Part shown: piece by piece, positions 8,570 through 16,984 of the stretch
Numbering within the stretch: position 1 is the first letter of the stretch
Layout: each line of letters opens with the position of its first letter
Assembly (NCBI GenBank): GCA_022821065.1
Contig: JAJEEK010000090.1
Coordinates: 62,001-126,000 of the forward strand
From: Candidatus Poribacteria bacterium
GTDB lineage: Bacteria > Poribacteria > WGA-4E > WGA-3G
Direction: 5' to 3'
Length of the DNA: 64,000 nucleotides
Translations under genes and position numbers: made by a program
Notes under the pieces: model-generated
The model's database searches: none
What the model was told of the DNA's origin: nothing
What the model saw: the letters and a program-made list of their open reading frames with translations, nothing else

Positions 8570-8599
8570 GTTTTGCTTAGACCGGTATGATTGTGTAGA

Positions 8600-9283
8600 T
8601 TACTCAAATAGGTGTGCGACTGGACAAGTGAACCCAGGGACGACATCCTCACCCGTAAGTATATCTTCGCGTGTTAGGGTTTCAATATTTGTTTCGGAGC
8701 GATAGACTGTCACAGTTTTCGTAACAGGTTCAAGAATCCAGACGAGGCTGGTTCCTGAATCCAGATACGCAAGTGCTTTTTCAGCAATACGAGACTGTAC
8801 ATCAGACGGAGAAACGACTTCAATTGCGAGATCAGGGGGTATGGAAAACCCCTTTGTTTTGTCGCCTATCAATCGATCCGTTGAAACAAACGCGACATCC
8901 GGTTTCGCTGTCCGTTCTCCAATCTGAAATGTGGTTTCTGCGGTGTACAATCTGCCGAGTTTTTGCGGATAAATATGTGCATACAGGTAATGAATGACAT
9001 TGACGCTAATTTCACCATGTTCTCTTGAGGGCGGTGCCATTGGTACTAATTCCCCGTTAACATATTCATATCCTTCTATGTCATGCTCAAGGAATTCCTC
9101 CAACGTCATTGTAGTAGATATTATGCGCATTTCTGGACAGAGTAAGGGTGTTTTTGGTACTAATTTGCCATCTATATATTCATACCCCTCTACGTCATGC
9201 TTCAGAAACTCTTCCAACGTCATTTTAACTTCTTCTGGTGGACGTATGCCCTGCTCGACTTCATGGATCTCTCGTTGTGTCAT
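8600..9283 (-). CDS. Uma2-family (DUF820) nuclease-like protein with duplicated N-terminus
   Basis: 227 residues. PD-(D/E)XK motifs are visible: KPDVAF near 124 and DLAIEVVSPSD near 148, followed by SLVWILEP and TVTVYR. Uma2 proteins are abundant in cyanobacteria and other large genomes; most have no known function beyond a nuclease fold. The first ~37 residues are repeated: MTLEEFLKHDVEGYEYIDGKL and MTLEEFLEHDIEGYEYVNGEL both occur, so an internal tandem duplication extended the start. GGAGGG lies ten bases before ATG 9283. A second family member is at 40668-41234. Confidence 0.8.
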   Translation of the reverse strand: MTQREIHEVEQGIRPPEEVKMTLEEFLKHDVEGYEYIDGKLVPKTPLLCPEMRIISTTMTLEEFLEHDIEGYEYVNGELVPMAPPSREHGEISVNVIHYLYAHIYPQKLGRLYTAETTFQIGERTAKPDVAFVSTDRLIGDKTKGFSIPPDLAIEVVSPSDVQSRIAEKALAYLDSGTSLVWILEPVTKTVTVYRSETNIETLTREDILTGEDVVPGFTCPVAHLFE

Positions 9284-9317
9284 GATCTCAACCCTCCATA
9301 TAGAATGTCCACAGTGT

Positions 9318-9439
9318 CAGGACTTACGCAATTTCGACTGTAAGTAGTTCTGTTAGATAAAATTTGTCTGAAAACACAGCGTTCTGATAGCACAAACTAT
9401 GAAGTTTGTGGTACAAAAGAGCAGCATACGTAAGTCCTG
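9318..9439. mobile_element. MITE copy 2 (YAGGACTTACGCA family)
   Basis: Ends CAGGACTTACGCA and ACGTAAGTCCTG, flanked by the 5-bp duplication AGTGT at 9313-9317 and 9440-9444. The interior carries GTTCTGTTAGATAAAATTT and the hairpin ACAAACTATGAAGTTTGT. It sits between the 3' end of thrC and the start of the Uma2 gene. Confidence 0.88.
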
Positions 9440-9520
9440 AGTGTGCTAAAGTCCAAGCGCGTCTGAATCAAAAGGATAAAAAGTCTACTGTCTATTTTCC
9501 TGTCAATTTTCAACTGAAAT

Positions 9521-10753
9521 CTATCCAATTTCGGTCATCAACTTGCGGAAAGCGTTGAGTTGTGGTGCGATAATATGCGTTGAATCGGTTTTGTTTTCGA
9601 GTGCCTCAACGGTTTTGAGTCCGTTGCCGGTAATTGCGAGCACCGTGGGTTCGTCGGGTTGGATGTGTCCGTTTTCAATCAATTTTTTTGCGGCGGCAAG
9701 TGTAACACCACCGGCGGTTTCAGTAAAGATACCTTCCGTGGAAGCGAGGAGTTTAATAGCGTCAACGATTTCGGGGTCGGTTGCGTGTTCGCCGACCCCG
9801 CCGGAGTTTCGGACGGTATCAACGGCGTAGATGCCGTCTGCAGGATTGCCGATAGCGAGGGATTTAGCGATTGTGTTCGGTCTGACAGGTTTCACAAAAT
9901 CGCCGCCTTCTTTATAGGTATTGACGATCGGCCCGCAGCCCTTTGCTTGGGCAACGTGGATTTTAGTATTTGGTTTGTCTATTAGATCCAAGAGGTGGAA
10001 TTCTTTAAGTGCTTTTCCAATTTTTGTGATGAGAGACCCGCCAGCGGCGGGTGCGACGATATGTGCTGGTGCTTTCCAACCGAGCTGTTCAATTAGTTCA
10101 AAGCAGAGGGTTTTCGAGCCTTCGGCATAGAAAGGTCGGATGTTTATGTTAACGAATGCCCATGGATAGACGCCGCCGATTTCACTGCAGAGCCGGTTAA
10201 CATCGTCATAAGTCCCGGTAATGGCGACGACTGTGGGATTGTAAACGAGGGATGCGACGACTTTTCCGACTTCGAGGTCAGCGGGGATGAAGATGAAGCA
10301 GTTGAGTTTAGCGATCGCGGCGTGCGCTGCGACGGCGTTAGCGAGGTTACCGGTAGAGGCGCAAGAGACGGTGTCGAAGTCGAACTCTTTTGCTTTGCTC
10401 AAAGCGACTGCGACAACCCGGTCTTTGAAGGAGAGCGTGGGGTGGGAGACAGAATCGTCTTTGATGTAGAGTTCCTTGAGTCCGAGTGCGTCTCCGAGAT
10501 TTTTAGCCCGGATGAGTGGTGTGAAACCGGTGTTATGTCCGTCCGTGGGTTCATCATCAATTGGAAGGAGGTCGGCGTAGCGCCACAGGTTTTCGGGTCC
10601 GTTTTCTATTGAGCGTCTTGAGATAACTTTTTTTATCTCTTCATAGTTATAATCTACTTCGAGGGGGCCAAAACAGAATTCACAAACGTGAAGCGGTTCT
10701 TTCGGGTATTTGTTATCACATTCGCGGCATCTGAGGCCTAATACTTTTTCCAT
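9521..10753 (-). CDS. thrC: Threonine synthase
   Basis: About 410 residues. An N-terminal zinc ribbon (CRECD..., CEFCFGPL) is followed by the PLP fold. The PLP lysine is in LSFKDR near residue 109, with the substrate loop CASTGNLANAVAAHA and the phosphate-binding AAGGSL. It converts O-phospho-L-homoserine to L-threonine. The zinc-ribbon type resembles archaeal and cyanobacterial class II enzymes. ATG 10753 (MEKVLGLRC) is preferred to the ATG six codons upstream because AAAAGGA precedes it at the right distance. The gene follows the 443-codon gene with no gap, so the two are likely one operon with the HpaI aldolase. Confidence 0.9.
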   Translation of the reverse strand: MEKVLGLRCRECDNKYPKEPLHVCEFCFGPLEVDYNYEEIKKVISRRSIENGPENLWRYADLLPIDDEPTDGHNTGFTPLIRAKNLGDALGLKELYIKDDSVSHPTLSFKDRVVAVALSKAKEFDFDTVSCASTGNLANAVAAHAAIAKLNCFIFIPADLEVGKVVASLVYNPTVVAITGTYDDVNRLCSEIGGVYPWAFVNINIRPFYAEGSKTLCFELIEQLGWKAPAHIVAPAAGGSLITKIGKALKEFHLLDLIDKPNTKIHVAQAKGCGPIVNTYKEGGDFVKPVRPNTIAKSLAIGNPADGIYAVDTVRNSGGVGEHATDPEIVDAIKLLASTEGIFTETAGGVTLAAAKKLIENGHIQPDEPTVLAITGNGLKTVEALENKTDSTHIIAPQLNAFRKLMTEIG

Positions 10754-10777
10754 TATTTCGTTCCTTTTCATAAGCGT

Positions 10778-12109
10778 TCAGATTGTCAACTTAAGGTTAA
10801 ATTCGTTTTTTCCGGATTGTAGTGTGAGACGGATAAAGAGTGCGTGGTTTCCAATCCACCTAACGTCGTCCGTGTTAGATTCAGTAAGTTTTAAGCCGTC
10901 GTGGTCACCCCATACGGTGATCCCATAAGGCATCGCTTTTATGGACTCTACTGTGATAGCGATGCGTAATTCTGTGCGGTATCGGGTCGGTGCGAAGGCT
11001 GTCAGCACAGGTTTGGTTGCCTCAGATTGTAATACGCGTTCGCTGGTATAATTTTTAATTTCAACGGGTTCCATGGTTCCCTCAACAAAGGCGAGTTCAC
11101 ATACGGCATCGCAATAGAACGTCCTGAGTGTAGGGTTTGGGCTGGCATCCCCGTTTTGTGTTTCTGTGTTTGCCGTTACAATCGTGATGGGTTCGGTCTG
11201 CTCATGGTGTTCGATGTAATCGTCAACGATCTGCGCGAGGAGCCTCGGTTTCGTCTCTTGAACGCTAACGACGTGTGCGAAGTAGGCATCTAAGCGTTCG
11301 AGTCCTTCTGTTCCGAGCTGCGCAACGGTAAGCGGGTCTATATGTTCTACATAACCGAGCCACTGATTCCACGCCTTATTCTCTACATAAATATCATAAT
11401 GTTGCTGTGCCGTTCCGTTGATAAGTGCGGCACGGAGGTTGTCGGTATCCTCTGCGAGATGCGCGGCGGTATGGTAGGGCATGCCGACGATGTTCCTGAA
11501 TTGGTTTGTCGTCCTTTTATTATCGGTCTCCTGCTGCACGATTGCATCCATCGCTGTTGAAGTTTCAAACGGATAGAAGTATCCGAAGCCGCCTCGGTCG
11601 GTTTCTGGTTCGGATGCGTCAGGATCGTCAGAATCGGTATTACGTTGATACCAGTGATACCCCCAGATTCCTCGGAATCCTGACTGTTCGAGTGCTCGGA
11701 GCAGAACGTCGTTTTTGAAGGCTGCGCCTGCGATGTTGGGTTCTGTCCAAGGCATTGCTCGCTTGACTCTCTCCCACTCCTTGATTATGTATTCTGGGAG
11801 TTTCTCGCGCATGGTGACGAGATGTACTGCCATGGCTTCTGTGCTGCTGCCGGGGTTTGCCTCTTGTTGTGCCTGCCAACTTGTGTCCCATATCGGTTTG
11901 ATATCGATTATAAGTAGAGGAGCGTCCCCGTTCTCGGTGTGCCCTTCGCTGATTAACTTTGCAACGACGGGTGCCGATTTCGCGTCCACTGCCCATGTTA
12001 TGGGGATCCCGTGTTTATGCGCCGTTTCCGCCAGCAGTCGCATCCCATCAAGTAGTTGTGTCCTATTCTCCCTCGCTATCGCTGTGCTTACCAATCCGTA
12101 ATTCAACAT
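10778..12109 (-). CDS. Unassigned protein, possibly a polysaccharide-deacetylase/GH-type barrel
   Basis: 443 residues, not recognised with certainty. The N-terminal half (LAETAHKHGIPITWAVD, LLIIDIKPIWDTSWQA, SGFRGIWGYHWYQ) has the rhythm of the (beta/alpha) barrels in polysaccharide deacetylases and GH57-type hydrolases, where residues near the strand ends bind metal and substrate. The C-terminal ~130 residues look like a beta-sandwich. No signal peptide is seen. The stop lies 25 bases before the thrC ATG, so the two are co-transcribed. The start lacks an obvious ribosome-binding site. Confidence 0.45.
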   Translation of the reverse strand: MLNYGLVSTAIARENRTQLLDGMRLLAETAHKHGIPITWAVDAKSAPVVAKLISEGHTENGDAPLLIIDIKPIWDTSWQAQQEANPGSSTEAMAVHLVTMREKLPEYIIKEWERVKRAMPWTEPNIAGAAFKNDVLLRALEQSGFRGIWGYHWYQRNTDSDDPDASEPETDRGGFGYFYPFETSTAMDAIVQQETDNKRTTNQFRNIVGMPYHTAAHLAEDTDNLRAALINGTAQQHYDIYVENKAWNQWLGYVEHIDPLTVAQLGTEGLERLDAYFAHVVSVQETKPRLLAQIVDDYIEHHEQTEPITIVTANTETQNGDASPNPTLRTFYCDAVCELAFVEGTMEPVEIKNYTSERVLQSEATKPVLTAFAPTRYRTELRIAITVESIKAMPYGITVWGDHDGLKLTESNTDDVRWIGNHALFIRLTLQSGKNEFNLKLTI

Positions 12110-12117
12110 GTTTTTTA

Positions 12118-12150
12118 GTGGTTATCAGTTATAAGTTATAAGTTAATCTC
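12118..12150. repeat. TTATCAGTTATAAGTT-type intergenic repeat
   Basis: Short AT-rich words (ggttatcagttataagtta) of the second dispersed repeat family, between the aldolase gene and the 443-codon gene. Confidence 0.5.
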
Positions 12151-12293
12151 TGTTGGTAAGCAAGTTTGAATATTAAATATGGACATTTTTCGTCAATGAC
12201 GGGCTGGGAAACCGTTAAAGAAACACCCCAGCAAAAACCCCTACGAGGTCTATCTCTATCCGAAAATCAGAAAACCGAACTGAAAACTGATAA

Positions 12294-13001
12294 CTATTCC
12301 AAAAAGACGGTAACACCCATATCTGCGTATTTCTGGCGTGTGCTGGGGTTCCCGTTTCTGAAGCAGACAGCCGTTGTCGTTCCTTCCAAGGCTTTCGCGA
12401 CGTATTCAACACAGGCGTCTACAGTCTGAAGGGAATGATTTGGGTGTTGCTCCATGCTGAATGTCAGATCAGCGGGTCCGAACGAGAGGCAATCAACACC
12501 CGGTTTAGCAAGATGTCTTGCGTGTGTGACGGCTTCTATGGATTCGATCTGCATCCAGAGGACTCCGTTGTTGTTCCACCATTCGGCGTATTCAAGCCGT
12601 TCTTTGCCTGCGGACTTCACACGAGCGGCGCCTCCCCAACTCCGGATGCCCTGCTGCGGGTAGTAGAACGCATCGACTGACTCGTTCACCGTTTCGTCTA
12701 ATTCGACTTGTGGCACTTCGATACCGGTGGGGCCGAGATCGAGGTAGTTCCCGATGAGATAGGCGTTGCGGGTATGTTTAATCCGAAAGTTGACGGGGAT
12801 ACCGAGTTCGTTTGCCATGTTGCAGAAAGCGACGAGCCGATCTTCGTTATATGGAGAGTGCTGGCTATCGACGGCGACAAAATCGTAGCCGCCGTTTTCG
12901 ACTCTGGCAATCAGATCCTCTCGGGATGTCGATAGAGAGGCGTTAGCACCGTAGACGTGTTCTCCGTTGTGGATCCGCTGTTTTAAATTTGCTGCAGACA
13001 T
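12294..13001 (-). CDS. HpcH/HpaI-family aldolase
   Basis: 235 residues. Family landmarks are the catalytic-base region DSQHSPYNED (His near 46), the metal ligands in MQIES (near 150) and FGPADLTFS (near 172). These class II aldolases cleave or form 4-hydroxy-2-keto acids from pyruvate and an aldehyde. The KDG-type product of the dehydratase at 2366-3499 is a plausible but unproved substrate class. GAGGAT precedes the ATG. A consensus promoter lies 160 bases upstream. Confidence 0.85.
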   Translation of the reverse strand: MSAANLKQRIHNGEHVYGANASLSTSREDLIARVENGGYDFVAVDSQHSPYNEDRLVAFCNMANELGIPVNFRIKHTRNAYLIGNYLDLGPTGIEVPQVELDETVNESVDAFYYPQQGIRSWGGAARVKSAGKERLEYAEWWNNNGVLWMQIESIEAVTHARHLAKPGVDCLSFGPADLTFSMEQHPNHSLQTVDACVEYVAKALEGTTTAVCFRNGNPSTRQKYADMGVTVFLE

Positions 13002-13414
13002 TATTATCCTCGCTTTTTTGGGACCGTTTGTAAGTTAAGTTGCTGTTAAATCGTGTTTGCGGTCTGCTCATTAATTTGGGTTTCCATACGCGTAAATAGC
13101 GTGGCGAGACGCTACTCTGAAACCGATGCAGGCACTGTATATGACGACTGAACCTTTATAATTATACCCTAAAAACGGCTTTCTGTCAACGGATTTGTGG
13201 ATTGTAGCGGGCAATCAGCCATCGGCAATCAGTCATCACCGATTAATTGAGGATGGAAAGTGGGTTTTGCATGCCGAGGCGTGATTCAGGAACTGAGAAT
13301 AGGACTTTGGGTTTGGGGGTTTTTGGCGGAATTCTCTTTGGAAGGTACTATGAAATTTTGTTGTGTTATCGGTTGTGAGCAGATGCTCAATGCCTTCCAG
13401 TGAAAAACCGGTAT
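13002..13414. other. Intergenic region with promoter and repeats
   Basis: 413 bases. It holds the aldolase promoter (13161-13189), a TCAGC/ATCAGC-type repeat at about 13206-13240 and otherwise unremarkable sequence up to the stop of the PA14 gene. Confidence 0.7.
13161..13189 (-). promoter_or_regulatory. Sigma-70 promoter for the aldolase-thrC operon
   Basis: TTGACA (13184-13189), a 17-base spacer and TATAAT (13161-13166), both perfect, on the minus strand. It would drive the HpaI aldolase and probably the 443-codon gene and thrC. Confidence 0.75.
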
Positions 13415-14308
13415 CTACGGTTCGCTGGGTGGATAGATAACGTCGGGTGGTACAATAATTTTTTTGGAACTATTTGGTGGCTGATAAAACCATTGTAGCG
13501 CGATACGATATCGGGGTCCTTGGAAATAGTGGATCTCAACAGGGTGGATACCTGTGTCAAGTTTTATGCTGCCTTGTTGACTGACTGTTCCGTGAATTCC
13601 GTCGTTATCTATCACGAGGTTTCCATTAATGTAGAGTTGTGAACCGTCGTCTGAGCTGAGTTCAAAGATGTATATTCCGGGTGTGTCAATCTTCAGTTCT
13701 GCGCGAAAGCGGATCGCGAAATTCTCCGTGACAGGCTGCCTGTTGGGCATTGGAAACCCGATAGCGTAGGACCGTGTGGGAACATCTAAGTTTGCGGTAA
13801 TAAAGGTATCGACAGGGAGCAGACGATCAAAATTGGGCATTTGGAAGATACGAACACCGGGTATGAACACCTCTCCTATTAACCCGTGTCCTGGTATCGT
13901 TTCTGTATCGAAAATTCCAAGCCCTCTTCTAATATCATTACCAAAACTGATATTGGAAACAGGACTGGGTGCATCTATTTGGGGCAGGTCGGTGTACGTA
14001 ACGATATCGGTAACGGCATCCGCATGAATCAGTGCTTTAGGCATACTTGCCCGTAACGCATAAGTCAACGGAGTAAGGGAGGTTTCTGATGCCTCAGCGT
14101 TTTCCATCTGTCGGCTTTGACGGGTGTGTCGGTGCAAAATCCGTCGCCGGACCTGCTTTTCAGGGGTAGCTTCCAAAATCTCCGCAGAGATATGCTCCTT
14201 TTCCGTATCAAAATGATAGGCAAGGAAAAGAGAAACAACGAACATCAGAGCAATATGTACACAAAGCGACACTAATAACGCACGGCTTGTATGTTTTCGT
14301 ATTCTCAT
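13415..14308 (-). CDS. Membrane-anchored PA14-domain protein
   Basis: 297 residues. A basic N-terminus is followed by one transmembrane helix (residues about 8-32), then a basic linker like that of TonB-type energy transducers. After a long loop, a C-terminal PA14 domain (about 145-290) carries ELSSDDGSQLYINGNLVIDN, a carbohydrate- or ligand-binding beta-barrel. The domain should face the periplasm. ATG 14308 is chosen over ATG 14335 because AAGGA lies nine bases upstream. The gene stands alone and its partner is unknown. Confidence 0.7.
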   Translation of the reverse strand: MRIRKHTSRALLVSLCVHIALMFVVSLFLAYHFDTEKEHISAEILEATPEKQVRRRILHRHTRQSRQMENAEASETSLTPLTYALRASMPKALIHADAVTDIVTYTDLPQIDAPSPVSNISFGNDIRRGLGIFDTETIPGHGLIGEVFIPGVRIFQMPNFDRLLPVDTFITANLDVPTRSYAIGFPMPNRQPVTENFAIRFRAELKIDTPGIYIFELSSDDGSQLYINGNLVIDNDGIHGTVSQQGSIKLDTGIHPVEIHYFQGPRYRIALQWFYQPPNSSKKIIVPPDVIYPPSEP

Positions 14309-14324
14309 ATTTTCGATCCTTAGC

Positions 14325-14343
14325 AAATTGTCCAAACTTTAGT
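14325..14343. repeat. 19-bp direct repeat, copy A
   Basis: AAATTGTCCAAACTTTAGT, identical to copy B at 14461-14479. It overlaps the region just upstream of the PA14 gene's start. Confidence 0.8.
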
Positions 14344-14460
14344 TCATATAAGTAAGATGCTGAAAATGACTTAAGTGTTCAAAAAAAATCAGATGTATAC
14401 ACAACCTGAGCAAATTTTGCACCAAGTAAGGGAACAGAAGACCAACAGCCTATTCTACAA

Positions 14461-14479
14461 AAATTGTCCAAACTTTAGT
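14461..14479. repeat. 19-bp direct repeat, copy B
   Basis: Second perfect copy of AAATTGTCCAAACTTTAGT, just downstream of the methyltransferase stop. The 117 bases between the copies are AT-rich and contain no gene. Confidence 0.8.
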
Positions 14480-14500
14480 ATAGCACAATCATCGTGTGCT

Positions 14501-16012
14501 TTATGCTCGGAGGAGTTGCATCTGTCGGTTTTCAAAGTGGCGTTCTGATTTTTGGGTGGGGCGGATTCGCCATGCGTCTGGTAAGCGGACGAGGGTGTTG
14601 ATGCTGTCTGGGTTGTTGAAGTATGCGTCGTCTATCTGCCAGAATTGGAGGCGTGGATAGGTTTTCTGATTGTGCTCGAAACTCCCCATGTTCTCCGCTT
14701 CCTGACGCATTTTTGCGGAGACGGGTTCAATCGTGATGAAGATGCCGACCTCGGCGTTGTGCTGGTCCATGACGTGGCAGAAGGCGCGGACTTGCGTGAT
14801 AGTGGGTTTACCGGTCTTGACTTTGGTGAGGATGCGTGCGTTTGTCTCTTTCATCTGTTGCGGGTTCCAGAGCGTGACGTGTCCGACCCCGTCGAGTCCA
14901 CCGTCGCCGACATCTTTCGTGGGTCTGAGTCCGAGCCGTGTGACTGCCCAGTTCGAGAAGTCGTGATACTTGCGTTTGTCTCCTTCTTTCAAGAGTCTGC
15001 GGACTTCCTGCATGTTGGTTGGGTAGCCCTCGATTTGGTAGTCTATGGAGGGTTGTAATCCGTGTCGGTCTGCTAATCGCTGTCGCATCGGATCGAGTGC
15101 GAGGATGGTAATGTCAATCCCCATCCATTGGCGTTTGAGGGTATGCGCTGCGTCGATGGTAGTGCCGCAACCGCAGAAGGGATCGAGGACGATGTCGCCT
15201 TCGTTGCTGGAGGCTTTTATCATGCGTTCGTAGAGTGCGAGCGGTTTTTGTGTGGGGTAGCCGAGGCGTTCACGTTTAGGCATGTGTCCCGGCCCAGGAA
15301 TATCAACCCAGTAATCCTCAACAAGTTTTCCACGTTCGGTATAGGCTGCTTCTAATGCCTTAACTTCTTCTCGTGTTCGACTACCTCTTGCCAGAGAACT
15401 ACCTCCAGTTCTGGTAACACGCGTGTAAGGAACCCGTGCGCCATCTGGATTAAAGAAAGCTGATACTGTTTTTGCATAAAATAAGATTATATCGTGTTTG
15501 CGCGGAAACCAGCGTTTCGCGCTACTTGGTCCTTTGTAACCCCATACAATCTCATTCCGAAAGTTTTCTTCTCCAAAGAGCGCATCCATCACGCCTTTGA
15601 GATAATGATTTGCGGTAGGATCACAATGCAAGTATACACTGCCAGTGGGTGCAAGTACTCGGTGCATCTCGGCGAGTCGGGGTCCCATGAAAGCGAGGTA
15701 GGCACGCATCGCAGCCTTACTACCAGAGACGGCGTTCTGTAGTACTAAGTCGTATCCTTTGAGGCAGTTGTCGAGTGCTTTGTAGGTGTCGCTGGTGTAG
15801 GCGCGGTGTTCGATGTCGGCGCGAGTGTCTTGTGCGGCGGTGTCCCAGGTCCATGTATCGGTAAACGCTTTTTTCTGTGCCAGCGAGTCGCCGATGAAGG
15901 CGTTGTAGTCGCGTCCGGAGTTGAAGGGTGGATCGGTGCATATCAGGTGGACGCGTTCGTTGTCGAGTTCGCGTAGGATTTCGAGGTTATCGCCGAAGTA
16001 GAGTTTGTTCAT
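14501..16012 (-). CDS. Beta-class DNA methyltransferase fused to a nuclease-like C-terminal domain
   Basis: 503 residues. The catalytic motif IV (CTDPPFNSGRDYN, near 26) precedes the AdoMet motif DPFCGCGTT (near 274-282), the beta-class order of N6-adenine or N4-cytosine methylases such as Type III Mod. The last ~140 residues resemble an Mrr-like PD-(D/E)XK fold: DVGDGGLDG, then ILTKVKTGK where an (E/Q)xK is expected. The general acid position is Lys, so cleavage is doubtful. Base composition matches its neighbours, unlike the paralogue at 30838-32283, to which it is similar end to end. No restriction partner is adjacent, so it may be an orphan methylase or a one-protein system. Confidence 0.8.
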   Translation of the reverse strand: MNKLYFGDNLEILRELDNERVHLICTDPPFNSGRDYNAFIGDSLAQKKAFTDTWTWDTAAQDTRADIEHRAYTSDTYKALDNCLKGYDLVLQNAVSGSKAAMRAYLAFMGPRLAEMHRVLAPTGSVYLHCDPTANHYLKGVMDALFGEENFRNEIVWGYKGPSSAKRWFPRKHDIILFYAKTVSAFFNPDGARVPYTRVTRTGGSSLARGSRTREEVKALEAAYTERGKLVEDYWVDIPGPGHMPKRERLGYPTQKPLALYERMIKASSNEGDIVLDPFCGCGTTIDAAHTLKRQWMGIDITILALDPMRQRLADRHGLQPSIDYQIEGYPTNMQEVRRLLKEGDKRKYHDFSNWAVTRLGLRPTKDVGDGGLDGVGHVTLWNPQQMKETNARILTKVKTGKPTITQVRAFCHVMDQHNAEVGIFITIEPVSAKMRQEAENMGSFEHNQKTYPRLQFWQIDDAYFNNPDSINTLVRLPDAWRIRPTQKSERHFENRQMQLLRA

Positions 16013-16372
16013 GGGTTATTGGCTTTTAGCCGTTAGCCGTCGGCTGTCAGATAGCTTGCGCCGTATGTGCCACAAACTAAAAGTTTGTGCTACAATTTAT
16101 GTCTTTGATAGACAGGAATGGAACCTTTGAGAATCCGCGGAATCACGTTGATATGATAACACATACGCGTAAAGAAAACAAGCAAAAAGATATTTATGGC
16201 TTCAATAAAAAGGACACCGAAATCACAAAAATCATTGAATCACATAAATCACGGTTCAAACGAACATAGGCGAGGTTGAGAACTGGATTTACATATTTCA
16301 AAAATTGACAGGATTGGTTTTTCGGGGTATGATGTTGTGGTGTGAAGTGAATAACGGGACGATGGAGGCGAT
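16013..16372. other. Divergent intergenic region before archease
   Basis: 360 bases containing a TCAGC-type repeat (16020-16055), a short palindrome CACAAACTAAAAGTTTGTG (16074-16092) that matches the inner hairpin of the MITE family, an AT-rich stretch of ATCA words around 16220-16255 and the archease promoter (16305-16333). Confidence 0.65.
16305..16333 (+). promoter_or_regulatory. Sigma-70 promoter for archease
   Basis: TTGACA (16305-16310), a 17-base spacer and TATGAT (16328-16333), 40 bases before the ATG. Confidence 0.75.
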
Positions 16373-16792
16373 ATGAAACCTTATGAATACCTTGAACATA
16401 CGGCTGATATGGGGATGGTGGTTCGCGGTGAGAACCTCTCGGAACTTTTGACGCACGCGGCGCAGGGTCTCTTTGCGGCAATCGCTGTTTTGGAGACGGT
16501 TGATGAGACTGTATCGGTTGAGATTCATCTGGCGGCTGATTCTGTTGAGGCGTTGTTCGTGGCGTGGCTCGATGAACTTATTTTTCAACACGAAACAAAG
16601 GAGACCTTCTTTAAACGCGCAGTGATTCAGCGGTGTAGCGAAACGGAGATGTCGGCGACGGTTTACGGTGAACGGGCGAATTTTGATAAACACGCGGTCT
16701 ATACGGAGATTAAGGGTGTCACGTATCATCAGTTACAGGTTGTGCAGAAGGGTGACGGGAGTTGGTTTGGACAGGTTATTTTTGATTTGTGA
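16373..16792 (+). CDS. Archease
   Basis: 139 residues, the usual archease length. The signature start YEYLEHTADMGMVVRGENLSE and end EIKGVTYHQLQVVQ...VIFDL are both present, with the conserved metal-binding Asp in HTAD. Archease is the activating partner of the RNA ligase RtcB, speeding its guanylylation; RtcB joins 2',3'-cyclic phosphate and 5'-OH RNA ends. No rtcB is in the window. Together with hen1 at the left edge it shows that this organism has RNA-repair capacity of two kinds. GGAGG precedes the ATG. Confidence 0.9.
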   Translation: MKPYEYLEHTADMGMVVRGENLSELLTHAAQGLFAAIAVLETVDETVSVEIHLAADSVEALFVAWLDELIFQHETKETFFKRAVIQRCSETEMSATVYGERANFDKHAVYTEIKGVTYHQLQVVQKGDGSWFGQVIFDL

Positions 16793-16795
16793 TAT

Positions 16796-16931
16796 AGCAG
16801 TCGGCTATCAGCCATCAGCAGTTAGACGAAAACGTTGGGTTTCACTCGGTCGCTGGTTAATGTTACATATATGGAACAAGTTACGTTTTTCTACGATTTT
16901 TACGGTCTTGATGGAGTTCGTTCAACCCAAC
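16796..16931. repeat. Intergenic repeats between archease and the membrane protein
   Basis: A TCAGC/ATCAGC-type copy (16796-16826) is followed by an inverted pair GTTGGGTTT (16834-16842) and AACCCAAC (about 16924-16931). The same GTTGGGTT/AACCCAACCTAC words recur at 45149-45175. Confidence 0.55.
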
Positions 16932-16984
16932 CTACGATACTACGATGCACAACCTAACAGGAAACCATGCTACAGAGATGACGA

